Assembly: GCF_947495965.1 (NCBI RefSeq)
Contig: NZ_CANMBB010000001.1
Coordinates: forward strand, 647,728 to 711,727
Length of the DNA: 64,000 bases
DNA from: an uncultured Maribacter sp.
Lineage (GTDB): Bacteria > Bacteroidota > Bacteroidia > Flavobacteriales > Flavobacteriaceae
Direction: 5' to 3'
Shown: positions 51,866 through 61,743 of the stretch, piece after piece
Position numbering within the stretch: position 1 is the stretch's first letter
How the letters are laid out: every line of letters starts with the position of its first letter
Notes under the pieces: generated by a model
Database searches by the model: none
What the model was told of the DNA's origin: nothing
Seen by the model: the letters and a program-made list of their open reading frames with translations, nothing else
Program-made: the position numbers and the translations under genes

Positions 51866-53605
51866 TTAAGCAACCATAACGGACTTGCTCATTTTTTTAT
51901 TCTGTACATTTATTCTATAAATATATTTTCCGGTTGCTAGGTAATTTGGCAACATTTCTCTAATGTTTATCTCTGTAGAACCTTCAGACATTCTTTCACT
52001 ATAAACCGTTCCAACATTTTGCCCCATTATATTATATAACTTAATATCTACAACTGCAGAAAAAGGCATTTCTATATGAATAAAAGGAGATCCTTGTGTT
52101 GGGTAATAAGGTTCATGAACAATTGCATTTAAAAGTTCTGGACTATATTCTGGATCCTCTTCTGAACCTGATTGCGTTGGTATCGTTGGCTCACTATCAT
52201 CCATAGCTATATCTGGAAATACGGTTTCTGAATGGCATTGAAAACCTAAATCTACCGGAGTATAATTATATCCTGGCACATTGGTAGGATTCAGGTGCTG
52301 ATTTACGGTTGTAGGATCTACACATAACCATTCTGCAAGAACTGTCCCGTATAAATCTCTAAAATCCATAGTATATTCTAAATTACCTCTGCCATCTGGG
52401 TTCTCTAACGTTGGGTGTTCCCCTACAAAAGCACTACCCTTTAAACCAGAACCAAAGAATAAGGTTGGAGCTGCTTTACCATGATCAGTACCATTAGAGC
52501 CATTCTCAAAAATTCTTCTTCCAAATTCAGAAAAAGTCATACTTAAAACTTTTTCATCTTGGCCTGTACATTTTAAATCTTCATAAAAATTATTAACGGC
52601 AACCGATAGGTTGGTCATTAATCTTTCATGTGCTAATGGTTGGTTCCCATGGGTATCAAAACCACCCATAGAAATCATATAAACTTTAGTTCCTAAGTTT
52701 CCTTTTATTAGTTTTGCTAAAAGCTCTAATTGCCTTGCAAAAGAATTATCTTGGTATTCTACACATTGTAAATCATGACCTCTTAAATACGCTTCATGTA
52801 TTGTTCCAGCATACTCATTGGTAACATTAGAAACACCTCTTAAAAAGCGTAACTGATCGCCATACATACAATCATCAAAAAGTGCCTGATCTACTGGATA
52901 TTGCACTCCTGTTTCTGCAATTTGTTGTAATTGGTCTACATTATTAGTTACGAAAGCATAATTAGTTTCTTCTCCTTCAAATACTAAATTACCATAACTT
53001 CCAATTTGTATTGCCGCAGGACCATCTGGCCTACTGCCTTCGAAGTCTGATAAATAATCTGGATATAAATTTTCAAAATGCCTACCTAGCCAGCCCGTAT
53101 TAGTTCCACTAAAACCTGTTGTAGCTAAATCTGTATTTGCAAAAATATCGGACCCTGTAAAATGAGAAAGGCTTTGCCCCTCATACCCTACACCGTGGAC
53201 TGCTTTAAATTGACCTTCTCCCCACATAGGCTCTAAAGAACTCATATAAGAGGGTACACCAAACTCATCGGTAAGTTTTAATATTTTACTTTCTGGTATA
53301 TAAATATTTGGTCTCGCATTTGCATAAGCATCATACTGATTTATTGGTATAACAGTACTAAGTCCGTCATTACCGCCAGATAATCGTATTAATATTAAAA
53401 TATTATCGGTTTCTACATCTGCTAATGCATTTGTTAAACGAGATGGGGCGGATGCTGATAAAAGATTTGAACCAAGCATCATACTTCCAGAACCCGCAAT
53501 TCCTAGTGTTTGTAAAAAAGAACGGCGACTCCAAGTTGCATGTTCTTCATTATGTCCTTTATGTTCTTTTCCTTTATGGGGAGAATTATCATGAGTATCG
53601 CACAT
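51866..53605 (-). CDS. DUF1501 protein with Tat signal and T9SS C-terminal domain
   Basis: 579 residues from the ATG at 53605; the longer frame to a TTG (53704) is rejected. Residues about 1-60 hold a His-rich leader and a twin-arginine signal (WSRRSFLQTLGIAG), so the protein should be exported folded. The DUF1501 domain follows (LIRLSGGNDGLSTVIP; GGFDTHGNQ; SEFGRRI), as in a sulfatase-like fold. The last 75 residues (VDIKLYNIMGQ … GKYIYRINVQNKKMSKSVMVA in part) are a type A T9SS sorting domain, which sends the protein through the type IX system to the surface. It is paired with a DUF1800 gene, the usual arrangement. Enzymatic activity is not known for the family. Confidence 0.9.
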   Translation of the reverse strand: MCDTHDNSPHKGKEHKGHNEEHATWSRRSFLQTLGIAGSGSMMLGSNLLSASAPSRLTNALADVETDNILILIRLSGGNDGLSTVIPINQYDAYANARPNIYIPESKILKLTDEFGVPSYMSSLEPMWGEGQFKAVHGVGYEGQSLSHFTGSDIFANTDLATTGFSGTNTGWLGRHFENLYPDYLSDFEGSRPDGPAAIQIGSYGNLVFEGEETNYAFVTNNVDQLQQIAETGVQYPVDQALFDDCMYGDQLRFLRGVSNVTNEYAGTIHEAYLRGHDLQCVEYQDNSFARQLELLAKLIKGNLGTKVYMISMGGFDTHGNQPLAHERLMTNLSVAVNNFYEDLKCTGQDEKVLSMTFSEFGRRIFENGSNGTDHGKAAPTLFFGSGLKGSAFVGEHPTLENPDGRGNLEYTMDFRDLYGTVLAEWLCVDPTTVNQHLNPTNVPGYNYTPVDLGFQCHSETVFPDIAMDDSEPTIPTQSGSEEDPEYSPELLNAIVHEPYYPTQGSPFIHIEMPFSAVVDIKLYNIMGQNVGTVYSERMSEGSTEINIREMLPNYLATGKYIYRINVQNKKMSKSVMVA

Positions 53606-53616
53606 AGTTGTAGGTT

Positions 53617-55119
53617 TTATTTTAATTGAAATTCTGGTTGCCTTCCTAGATGTTGTAATAAAAGATATACTTGGGTTGGTGTATTTTCTAAATTCATATT
53701 CCAACCAAAGTTGTTAGGGTCGGGACTATCTTCATAAACACCATTATCTTCATAAGGCCCTCTAAAAATTCCTATCGCAGTATCGTAATCTGCTTGGGTT
53801 AAAAGACCTTTAGGTAATATTTTATCTACTATTGCAGTAGCAACCGCTGCGGGATCATTGGTTGTGATACCCCCTGGATCTGCCGCTTGTATTCCAAATT
53901 CCTTAAATTGTTCTGGGTTACTATCATAAAATCCAAGAAGAATTGTTTCTATAGTTAACCAACGACCAATCATAAAATTGGTGTTGATCCAAGAACGGTC
54001 TCTTTGCCAACCAGCAACATCAAAAGGCTCAAATAATGTTTGCCCTAATAAAGAGCTATAATTAACCGCCTCACTTACATTTGTATCTGTAATCGTAAAA
54101 TTTGTTTCTTTAAAAAGGTTAAAATAAAGATCAAAAGGGCTTTTAATAATTACCCCTACTGCCTCATCATCAAAAAAGTGTTGGCTTTTAAATAACTGGC
54201 GCAATACTGGAGCTATCTCAAAATTATTTGTGATAAAAACTGTTGCCATACCGTCTATAATGGTTTGGGCATTATTAGCCGCATCTCTAGAATCTGGGTG
54301 TACAAAAAATTCGTATAATTTTCTGCAAATAAATTCTGCTATTTCATTGGAGCGTTGTGCAAAAAGATTATCTATTACACCTTGGTAATCAAATGTATCT
54401 GTTTGTCCAAAAATAGTTTTAGTACCAGCATCGTGTTTTGTAGGATCAAATTGCACAGGTTCACAACCTAACTCTCCTCTCTCTACATAACCTGTTAGTG
54501 CACGAGCAGTCTCAATAATATCTTCTTCTGTATAATTATTACCTTCTCCTAAAGTAAAAAGTTCATAAAGCTCTCTTGCATAATTCTCATTAGGATTATT
54601 ACCATTGTTAAATACACCATCTAAGTAATATAACATAGCATTTGTTAACCCTATTTCTTCTACAAAGGTTTTAAAATTACCCAAAGCATTTCTTTGCAAG
54701 CAATTTGTATAATGGTATAAGAAAGAATTACATTCGTATATATCAATCTCAGTTACAAAGTGGTTACTCCAAAAGAAACTCATTCTTTCTTTTAGATTAT
54801 TATCTAGCATATCATTTGAATATGCTAATCTCCATTCTTGTCTTTGTGAATTTTGTAATTGACGAGCTGCATCATCATCTGCAGGGTAGTTACTGTTATT
54901 CCAATCTGCCCAAGTTGGCGCTGTAGTAGGAGCCGTATTAAGGGCTTGATCTACTAGTGCATCTACCAAATTACTTGCAGATTGTGTTGTTGCAGTATTA
55001 ATAGTATCTATAGAAGCGCTGAATCCAAGTCTTCTATATAGGTGTGCTGCTTTTTGGTAATCTATAGGACCAGTATAAACAGCAAATGAAGAAGTATTAC
55101 AATTAATGAAATATTCCAT
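53617..55119 (-). CDS. DUF1800 protein, partner of DUF1501
   Basis: 500 residues, helical; AAHLYRRLGFSAS near the start, NHFVTEIDIYE, NENYARELYELFTLGEG (about 162-178) and FDVAGWQRDRSWI are the recognisable DUF1800 motifs. No signal peptide is evident. DUF1800 and DUF1501 genes are neighbours in many bacteria, probably acting together on the envelope or in secretion; the function is unproven. Gap of 11 bases to the DUF1501 gene, so they form one operon. ATG at 55119. Confidence 0.88.
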   Translation of the reverse strand: MEYFINCNTSSFAVYTGPIDYQKAAHLYRRLGFSASIDTINTATTQSASNLVDALVDQALNTAPTTAPTWADWNNSNYPADDDAARQLQNSQRQEWRLAYSNDMLDNNLKERMSFFWSNHFVTEIDIYECNSFLYHYTNCLQRNALGNFKTFVEEIGLTNAMLYYLDGVFNNGNNPNENYARELYELFTLGEGNNYTEEDIIETARALTGYVERGELGCEPVQFDPTKHDAGTKTIFGQTDTFDYQGVIDNLFAQRSNEIAEFICRKLYEFFVHPDSRDAANNAQTIIDGMATVFITNNFEIAPVLRQLFKSQHFFDDEAVGVIIKSPFDLYFNLFKETNFTITDTNVSEAVNYSSLLGQTLFEPFDVAGWQRDRSWINTNFMIGRWLTIETILLGFYDSNPEQFKEFGIQAADPGGITTNDPAAVATAIVDKILPKGLLTQADYDTAIGIFRGPYEDNGVYEDSPDPNNFGWNMNLENTPTQVYLLLQHLGRQPEFQLK

Positions 55120-55299
55120 AGCGATTTAGGCATTAGTATTTTAGTTCTTAGAGTTGGGGCTCTGTAATAACGCAGCAAAATCATGGATAGTATTACAATC
55201 CATTTTTTTGAACATTATTTTCGAAAATACAATGTTTTATCATTAAAAACGTTGAACTCCTTATATTTTCGATGAACTACGCAATTAACGCTTGTTTTT

Positions 55300-55659
55300 A
55301 TGGCAAAACACAATGAATTTGGTAAAAAGGGGGAGCAATTAGCTGTAGATTTTTTACTAAAAAAAGGGTATTCTATCCTTGAAAAAAATTACAGGTATTT
55401 AAAAGCAGAGGTAGATATTATTGCTCAAAAAGGAGAAATATTAGCTATTGTAGAAGTACGCTCTAGAAGTACCAACTTTATTGAAAACATTGCAGATACT
55501 GTCACCAAAAAGAAAATGCAACTACAAATAATTGCCGCAGATTATTATGTTACAGATTTAGACTTAGATGTAGAGGTACAGTTTGATATTATTACAATTC
55601 GTAAGAATAAAACGGAATATTTAATAAATCATATAGAAAATGCATATTATCATTTCTGA
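55300..55659 (+). CDS. YraN-family (UPF0102) putative endonuclease
   Basis: 119 residues. FGKKGEQLAVDFLLKKGY (about 7-24), then ILEKNYRY, EVDIIAQKGEILAIVEVRSR with the Asp and Glu-x-Lys/Arg of restriction-like nucleases. Full length for UPF0102 (about 115-125). The precise DNA or RNA substrate is unknown; the fold is related to Holliday junction resolvases. 55 bases before the ACT-like gene. Confidence 0.9.
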   Translation: MAKHNEFGKKGEQLAVDFLLKKGYSILEKNYRYLKAEVDIIAQKGEILAIVEVRSRSTNFIENIADTVTKKKMQLQIIAADYYVTDLDLDVEVQFDIITIRKNKTEYLINHIENAYYHF

Positions 55660-55662
55660 CAA

Positions 55663-55694
55663 TTTGTTTTATTTATAACAGTTTGTTATATTTG
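55663..55694 (+). promoter_or_regulatory. Promoter of ACT-like gene
   Basis: TTTG (55663-55666), 20 bases, TATATTTG (55687-55694), exact to the Bacteroidota pattern; the start codon is at 55715. Confidence 0.65.
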
Positions 55695-55714
55695 CACAAC
55701 AACACCACGACCAA

Positions 55715-56374
55715 ATGAAAACAATCTCTTCTGTAGTAGAACAGTACATTAAGAAAAAACCATTCTTACAAAGCGCTCTAGCGCAAGGTATTATTAACTT
55801 AACTTCCCTTTCTAGAATAGTAAAACCAGAAATTGAGGAAGAATTAGGTAAAGACATTCGTAATGGAGCTATAGTTATGGCACTTAAACGTTTATCTGAT
55901 GATTTAGAATTTAGAGCAACCCATAAAATTATAAAAGTCCTAAAAAATATAGGTGAAATTACGGTACGTTCTTCATTAACAGATTATACTTTTTTAGCAT
56001 CGGATACAATTTTAAGGCAACAAGCTAAACTTTTAGAAGAGATTAACGCTAACCAAGATGTTTTTTATACTTCTTCTAGAGGTGTAAACGAAATTAATAT
56101 TGTGATTAGCAATTTAATGGATAGCGTAGTTGAGAACCTATTTGTTGGTGAAAAGTGTACCCAAAAAGCACAAGATTTATCTTCTATAACAGTAAAGTTA
56201 CCTGCAGAAAATGTTTCTGTTCCTGGTATTTATTACTTTATTTTTCAGCGTTTAGCATGGGAAGGTATTGTTTTGTATGAAGTAATATCTACTACTAATG
56301 AATTTACTATTCTGGTTGATGATGCCCAAGTAGATATTGCCTTTAAAACTATTAAAGATTTAAAAACCTTATAA
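55715..56374 (+). CDS. ACT-domain-like conserved protein
   Basis: 219 residues. The N-terminal part is helical (VVEQYIKKKPFLQSALAQG), and from about 75 a beta/alpha pattern repeats; the C-terminal third (PGIYYFIFQRLAWEGIVLYEV, TNEFTILVDDAQVDIAFKTI, about 160-215) is an ACT-like domain as in aspartate kinases. It is too short to be a kinase and has no catalytic part. Homologues in Bacteroidota are often annotated as aspartate kinase because of this domain. It may sense an amino acid. Own promoter. Confidence 0.72.
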   Translation: MKTISSVVEQYIKKKPFLQSALAQGIINLTSLSRIVKPEIEEELGKDIRNGAIVMALKRLSDDLEFRATHKIIKVLKNIGEITVRSSLTDYTFLASDTILRQQAKLLEEINANQDVFYTSSRGVNEINIVISNLMDSVVENLFVGEKCTQKAQDLSSITVKLPAENVSVPGIYYFIFQRLAWEGIVLYEVISTTNEFTILVDDAQVDIAFKTIKDLKTL

Positions 56375-56403
56375 GCTAGTAATTCTAGATAATTGTTATT
56401 TAA

Positions 56404-56434
56404 ATACCTCGTGGACTAACCCCCTCGAGGTTAT
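56404..56434. terminator. Weak bidirectional terminator between convergent genes
   Basis: A six-base stem (ACCTCG with CGAGGT, extended by A/T pairs with a one-base bulge) around a C-rich loop sits in the 56-base gap between the ACT-like gene and the redoxin gene. T-rich stretches follow on both sides but no clean T tract. Confidence 0.4.
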
Positions 56435-57750
56435 TTATTTAAGTATTCTATAACCTGCTTATCATCTTCTGGCTTGGCAATAAACCTCTTATTACTATCT
56501 AATATAAAGTATGTAGGAGTTTGGTTTACTGCATAGAGTTTTGCATAATCGCTTTCCCATTTACCTAATGCAATAGCATGTTTAAAATTAGGAAACTTAG
56601 CTTTTTCCACATCCCAACTAATAGTATCCTCTTCCATGCCAACTGCAATTACAGTAATATCTGGATACTTTTTAAGTTCTTTATGCAATGCTGGTAATTC
56701 CTTTATGCAATGCGAACATGTACTACTCCAAAAAACTAAAACATAATTTTTACTACCCTCTAGTGTATTTAAAGTCTGTACGTTATTTCCCTCTTTCCAA
56801 CTAATTTTTGGTGCAACAGCTCCTATTCTTAATCTATTATGTAGTTGGATCTCTTGAACAATATCTTTTTTTCCTAAATCTTGTGCTAACTTTTTTAAAT
56901 AGGTAATAAATACATAATCTGAAGTAGCGTTAAATTGGCTTGCAGCCGCTTGCGCCCATATTGTATAAAACAAATGTAATCTATAATTAGAATCTACATT
57001 TTTAGTTTCTAAATTAACTTTGTCTACATTATTTTGCATTATTTTTTCTGTACCCTCTTTTGTCATTTGTTCTAAAGGCAAAGCAGTAAACACGTAGTTA
57101 AGAGTCTTATCTGTTAAAAAACCCGAAGCTTGTAATGTAGTATTTGTAAAATCTAAACCATTAAAGTAATTTTTTTTCTTTTCAGAAATAAAAGCAAAAA
57201 CATCTACATAACTTTCAGGCAAGTGTAACCTATTTGCTTTTATAAACGTATTTGCCATTAACCCTTCAGAAGAAGTTTCAAAAGCAGTTTGGGTCTTTTT
57301 TAATTTTTTTATAAGAGTATTATATTTTTTTTCAATTGTACTTCCAGAGGAATAAAATTCAATTATCTTGGCCTCTATAGCACTTACCTCATTAAAGTAA
57401 CTATTAAAAATAATATTCTCTTTAGATTCTAAAAACGATACTCCGTTTTCTGTTGTAAATTGTAGTTTAATATCTTCTTCTCCATTATAAACTACATCAA
57501 AATAAAACTCTTCTTGTGGAACAGCATAAACTAACCTGTACATTCCCTTTGGAGAATTTTCTGGAATGTTTAAACTAAATTCCCCTTTCTTAATTGCTGT
57601 GTCAGCCACATAAACTTGCGTTCCAGGCTTTAATCTATACGCAATTATCCAACTATAGTCTTTTGCTGGCATAAAGGTTCCAGAAATAGTATGTTGTGCA
57701 AAAACAAAAGCACTAAAAAATAATAATAAACCTAGGATAATTTTTTTCAT
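56431..57750 (-). CDS. TlpA-like thiol-disulfide redoxin with N-terminal DUF4369-like domain
   Basis: 439 residues. Signal peptide ending FAQH (about residue 18). Residues about 20-130 are a beta-rich domain (GTFMPAKDYSWIIAYRL) like DUF4369; the middle is helical. The thioredoxin domain is C-terminal with the catalytic Cys pair in WSSTCSHCIKELP (about 343-355) and cis-Pro in NQTPTYFILD. It acts in the periplasm as a disulfide reductase or for thiol maintenance. The substrate is unknown. Separated from mfd by 63 bases. Confidence 0.88.
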   Translation of the reverse strand: MKKIILGLLLFFSAFVFAQHTISGTFMPAKDYSWIIAYRLKPGTQVYVADTAIKKGEFSLNIPENSPKGMYRLVYAVPQEEFYFDVVYNGEEDIKLQFTTENGVSFLESKENIIFNSYFNEVSAIEAKIIEFYSSGSTIEKKYNTLIKKLKKTQTAFETSSEGLMANTFIKANRLHLPESYVDVFAFISEKKKNYFNGLDFTNTTLQASGFLTDKTLNYVFTALPLEQMTKEGTEKIMQNNVDKVNLETKNVDSNYRLHLFYTIWAQAAASQFNATSDYVFITYLKKLAQDLGKKDIVQEIQLHNRLRIGAVAPKISWKEGNNVQTLNTLEGSKNYVLVFWSSTCSHCIKELPALHKELKKYPDITVIAVGMEEDTISWDVEKAKFPNFKHAIALGKWESDYAKLYAVNQTPTYFILDSNKRFIAKPEDDKQVIEYLNK

Positions 57751-57813
57751 AACATTACTCTTTTCAGGATATGGTGCTAATTATATTTCAAAAATGATAC
57801 CATAAAGATGATA

Positions 57814-60800
57814 CTATTTAATTTTTAAAGGTTGTAAAACTTTTAATGCTTTTTCTACCGTATTTATATTCTCAAAAACCAACAATAGACGGAGTCCATT
57901 TCTTGTTTGTTTTTCTTTCATTTTACATACTTTTGAGTTTGCTTGTACAAACTGCAATACTCCAGTAAACACTGGACTTTGGTAAAAATCGGACTGTTGG
58001 TCTGCAATAAAATACCCAATAAGTTTTTTCTGTTTCATTACAATTTTCTCTAACCCTATTTGGTTAGCAATCCATTTTATACGAACAGAATTTAATAAAT
58101 CTACCGCAGGTGTTGGCAACTCTCCAAAACGGTCTACCAATTCTTTCTCAAATTTCACCAATTCTTCTTCCTCTTTAAGAGTATTTAAATTAGTATATAA
58201 TGTAAGACGCTCTGTAATATTGTTTATATAATCATCTGGGAAAAGAAGCTCAAAATCCGAATCTATTTGCGTTTCTTTTACATATATTTTCTCTTGGGCA
58301 CCTTCTACCTCTTCGTATAAATCTTTAAATTCATTTTCTTTTAACTCGCTAATAGCCTCAGAAAGAATTTTTTGATACGCATCAAATCCAATTTCATTTA
58401 TAAAGCCACTCTGCTCCCCTCCAAGAATATCTCCTGCACCACGAATTTCTAAATCTTTCATAGCGATATTAAATCCGCTACCTAATTCTGTAAATTGCTC
58501 TAAGGCTTGTATTCTTTTACGAGCATCATTTGTCATTACTTCATAAGGCGGAGTTATAAAATAACAAAAGGCTTTTTTGTTACTACGGCCAACACGCCCT
58601 CGCATTTGATGTAAATCGCTCAATCCAAAATTATTCGCGTTATTTATAAAAATGGTATTTGCATTAGTTACATCTAAACCACTTTCTATAATAGTAGTAG
58701 ACACTAAAACATCAAACTCACCATTCATAAAAGAAATCATGAGTGCTTCTAATTTTTTTCCATCCATTTGCCCATGCCCAACTGCTATTTTAGCATCTGG
58801 TACTAAGCGTTGAATCATACCTGCTACTTCTTTAATATTCTCTATCCTATTATGAATAAAAAAGGATTGCCCGCCTCTTTGTATTTCATAAGAAATAGCA
58901 TCTCTAATAGTTTCTTCTGAAAAACGAATTACTTCACTCTCTATAGGATACCTGTTTGGTGGCGCTGTATTTATTTGTGATAGATCTCTTGCCGCCATTA
59001 AACTAAACTGTAATGTTCTTGGAATAGGCGTTGCCGTTAAGGTTAAAACATCTACATTTTCTTTAATAGATTTTAATTTATCTTTTACAGATACACCAAA
59101 CTTTTGCTCCTCATCTACTATAAGTAATCCTAAGTCTTTAAACTTTACATTCTTATTTACTAGTTGGTGTGTTCCAATAATAATATCTACCCTACCTGCT
59201 TCTAAATTTTCTAATGTTAATTTTCTTTCTTTAGCGGTTTTAAACCTATTAAGATAATCTACCGTTACCGGCATTTCTTTTAAACGCTCTGAAAAGGAAC
59301 GTGCATGCTGAAAAGCTAATATTGTTGTTGGCACTAATACTGCTACTTGTTTGCCATTATCTACTGCTTTAAAAGCAGCTCTTATAGCTACTTCCGTTTT
59401 TCCAAAACCAACATCGCCACAAACCAAACGATCCATTGGCCGTTCGCTTTCCATGTCTTTTTTAATATCTTCAGTAGCTTTACTTTGGTCTGGGGTGTCT
59501 TCGTAGATAAAAGAGGCTTCTAACTCATGTTGTAAATAACTATCTGGAGCATATTGAAAACCTTTTTCTAACCTTCTTTTTGCATATACTTTAATAAGAT
59601 CAAAAGCTATTTTCTTAACTCTAGATTTAGTTTTTTGCTTTAATTTTTTCCAAGCTGCAGAACCCAACTTAAACACCTTTGGAGGAGTACCGTCTTTACC
59701 TGTAAACTTAGAAATTTTATGTAGAGAATGTATACTAACATAAAGTATGTCTCTTTCCCCATACATTAATTTTATAGCCTCTTGTTTTTTTCCTTCTACA
59801 TCTATTTTTTGTAATCCTCCAAACTTTCCAATTCCATGATCTATATGGGTTACATAATCTCCAACATCAAGCTTTGTTAATTCTTTTAATGTAATTGCCT
59901 GTTTCTTTGCATACCCATTTTTTAAATGAAACTTATGGTAACGCTCAAAAATTTGGTGGTCTGTATAACATGTAATTTTTAGGTTCTCATTTATAAACCC
60001 TTGGTGTAAAGAAAAAACTATAGTTTTATAATGAACCTGCTCTTCCGCCTCATCAAAAATATCGTGAAAACGTTGCGCTTGCTGGTCTGTAGCGCAAAAA
60101 ATATAATTTGTATACCCTTTAGTATTGTTCTCGTTTAATTCCTGAATTAATAAATCGAACTTTTTATTAAATGAGGGTTGCGGTTTTGTTTTATACACTA
60201 TTTCCTCGGTAGGTATTGTTGCAACCTTTGCTAAAGCAGATGCATTTTTTCCGGAGGTTATAATTCTAAAAGCTCCTAGTTGTTTTTTTAATAATGTAGC
60301 ATTAACAAAAAGCTCTAAGGGTTCCACATGCTTTATATCCTCAGACAATTTTGAAAATGCAGTAATTGCTTTTGCAAAAAAAGTATCTAATGTATCTAAT
60401 ACAAAATCTATGTTTTTTATATATACTACAGTATCCTTTGCTATATATTTTAAAAAACTTTCTCTAGTTTCATTTAATAGTTTGTTTTCTACATTTGGTA
60501 TAATAGTTATTTTAGAAATCTTTTCTAAAGAAAGTTGTGTTTCCACATCAAACGTTCTAATACTATCTACCTCATCTCCAAAAAATTCTATCCTATAGGG
60601 GCGGTCGTGAGAAAATGAAAATACATCTACAATTCCGCCACGAACAGAAAACTCACCAGGTTCCGTTACAAAGTCTACTCTTTTAAATTTATATTCAAAC
60701 AAAACCTCGTTTAAAAAATCTAAGGTCAGTATATCATCAACCTTTATTTTTAATGTGTTTTTTTCTAACTCTTTTCTTGTTACTACTTTTTCAAAAATAG

Positions 60801-61179
60801 CATCTGGGTAGGTAACTATTACCGCCGGTTTTTTTCTGGAATTTATCCTGTTTAAAACTTCAGCTCTTAAAAGAACATTTGCATTATCGGTTTCTTCTAT
60901 CTGGTATGGTCTACGATAACTTCCTGGGTAAAAAAGAACATCATTATCTCCAACAAACTGTTCTAAGTCATTTAAATAATAAGCAGCTTCTTCTTTATCA
61001 TTAAAAATTAATAGGAAAGGACTTTCTGCTTTCTTAAAAGCATCTGCTAAAATAAAAGATAATGCAGAGCCTGTAGTTCCTGTTAATGCAATATTTTTTT
61101 GAGATTGGGCAATAGTTTTTTGCAGTTTCTGCGATTGCGGAGACTGTGCAAAACCTTGTTGAATAATAGAATAGGTCAA
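57814..61179 (-). CDS. mfd: Transcription-repair coupling factor Mfd
   Basis: 1121 residues from a TTG at 61179. The longest frame begins at another TTG (61197) that belongs to the promoter's TATATTTG box, and no ATG occurs in the first 300 bases, so a downstream non-ATG start is required; TYSIIQQGFAQSPQSQ is the usual N-terminal pattern. Visible: UvrB-like N-terminal domains, the RNA polymerase-interaction region near 440-510 (DYVTHIDHGIGKFGG), helicase motifs GDVGFGKTE (Walker A), DEEQKFG (DEEQ box), TATPIPRT and GRVGRS, and a C-terminal TRCF domain. It removes stalled RNA polymerase and recruits UvrA. Confidence 0.95.
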   Translation of the reverse strand: MTYSIIQQGFAQSPQSQKLQKTIAQSQKNIALTGTTGSALSFILADAFKKAESPFLLIFNDKEEAAYYLNDLEQFVGDNDVLFYPGSYRRPYQIEETDNANVLLRAEVLNRINSRKKPAVIVTYPDAIFEKVVTRKELEKNTLKIKVDDILTLDFLNEVLFEYKFKRVDFVTEPGEFSVRGGIVDVFSFSHDRPYRIEFFGDEVDSIRTFDVETQLSLEKISKITIIPNVENKLLNETRESFLKYIAKDTVVYIKNIDFVLDTLDTFFAKAITAFSKLSEDIKHVEPLELFVNATLLKKQLGAFRIITSGKNASALAKVATIPTEEIVYKTKPQPSFNKKFDLLIQELNENNTKGYTNYIFCATDQQAQRFHDIFDEAEEQVHYKTIVFSLHQGFINENLKITCYTDHQIFERYHKFHLKNGYAKKQAITLKELTKLDVGDYVTHIDHGIGKFGGLQKIDVEGKKQEAIKLMYGERDILYVSIHSLHKISKFTGKDGTPPKVFKLGSAAWKKLKQKTKSRVKKIAFDLIKVYAKRRLEKGFQYAPDSYLQHELEASFIYEDTPDQSKATEDIKKDMESERPMDRLVCGDVGFGKTEVAIRAAFKAVDNGKQVAVLVPTTILAFQHARSFSERLKEMPVTVDYLNRFKTAKERKLTLENLEAGRVDIIIGTHQLVNKNVKFKDLGLLIVDEEQKFGVSVKDKLKSIKENVDVLTLTATPIPRTLQFSLMAARDLSQINTAPPNRYPIESEVIRFSEETIRDAISYEIQRGGQSFFIHNRIENIKEVAGMIQRLVPDAKIAVGHGQMDGKKLEALMISFMNGEFDVLVSTTIIESGLDVTNANTIFINNANNFGLSDLHQMRGRVGRSNKKAFCYFITPPYEVMTNDARKRIQALEQFTELGSGFNIAMKDLEIRGAGDILGGEQSGFINEIGFDAYQKILSEAISELKENEFKDLYEEVEGAQEKIYVKETQIDSDFELLFPDDYINNITERLTLYTNLNTLKEEEELVKFEKELVDRFGELPTPAVDLLNSVRIKWIANQIGLEKIVMKQKKLIGYFIADQQSDFYQSPVFTGVLQFVQANSKVCKMKEKQTRNGLRLLLVFENINTVEKALKVLQPLKIK

Positions 61180-61194
61180 CGGTATAAATTTGTA

Positions 61195-61225
61195 CAAATA
61201 TAACTTCTACTTATAGGGTGTACAA
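61195..61225 (-). promoter_or_regulatory. Promoter of mfd
   Basis: Minus strand: TTG (61225-61223, in a T-rich run), 20 bases, TATATTTG (61202-61195). Exact to consensus. Transcription would start near 61188, so the leader before the TTG at 61179 is only about ten bases. Confidence 0.7.
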
Positions 61226-61288
61226 AAAGGAATCTTCTTTTTTTTACACTAAAAAATAATTGCAATATAAATAGTTATTATAAAAATT

Positions 61289-61296
61289 TATATTTG
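61289..61296 (+). promoter_or_regulatory. -7 box of TerB-like gene
   Basis: TATATTTG, 23 bases before the ATG at 61319. The nearest upstream TTG is 26 bases away, slightly too far. Confidence 0.5.
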
Positions 61297-61318
61297 TGCT
61301 CTTAAACAATAAAAAAAT

Positions 61319-61738
61319 ATGTCATTTAAAGATTTATACGGTAATAGCGAACACAGAAGCAATTTAGCACATTTTGCTGCTATGGCCACTTTAGCTGCAT
61401 CGGACGGAGTAATTTCTGAACAAGAAAAAACTTTATTAGATCGTTTTGCTAATAAACTTGATATTTCGGAAGAAGAATACAAAGAGGTTATGAAACCTAC
61501 TAATAAGTATCCTATTGAACCTCCTGTAAATTCTGAAAAAAGATTAGAGCGTTTGTATGATTTATTTAGAATAATATTCTCTGATCATTTTATAGATAAC
61601 GAAGAAATGGTTCTATTAAAGAAGTATGCTATTGGTCTTGGTTATTCTTCAGAAAAAGCTAATAAATTAATAGAGCGTTCTATTGCAATTTTTAGCGGAA
61701 GAATAGATTTTGAAGACTACCAGTCTTTATTAAAATAA
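61319..61738 (+). CDS. TerB-like (tellurite-resistance fold) protein
   Basis: 139 residues, all helical, with FAAMATLAASDGVISEQEK (about 19-37) and a second acidic motif DHFIDNEEM (about 96-104), the paired acidic loops of the TerB fold that can bind metal. The family's function outside ter operons is unknown; tellurite resistance should not be assumed. Its own promoter and terminator make it a single-gene unit. Confidence 0.85.
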   Translation: MSFKDLYGNSEHRSNLAHFAAMATLAASDGVISEQEKTLLDRFANKLDISEEEYKEVMKPTNKYPIEPPVNSEKRLERLYDLFRIIFSDHFIDNEEMVLLKKYAIGLGYSSEKANKLIERSIAIFSGRIDFEDYQSLLK

Positions 61739-61743
61739 CACTA

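Noticed and set aside
61319-61738. Calling the TerB-like gene a tellurite-resistance determinant
   Set aside because: No other ter genes; the fold is common in single-gene contexts of unknown function.
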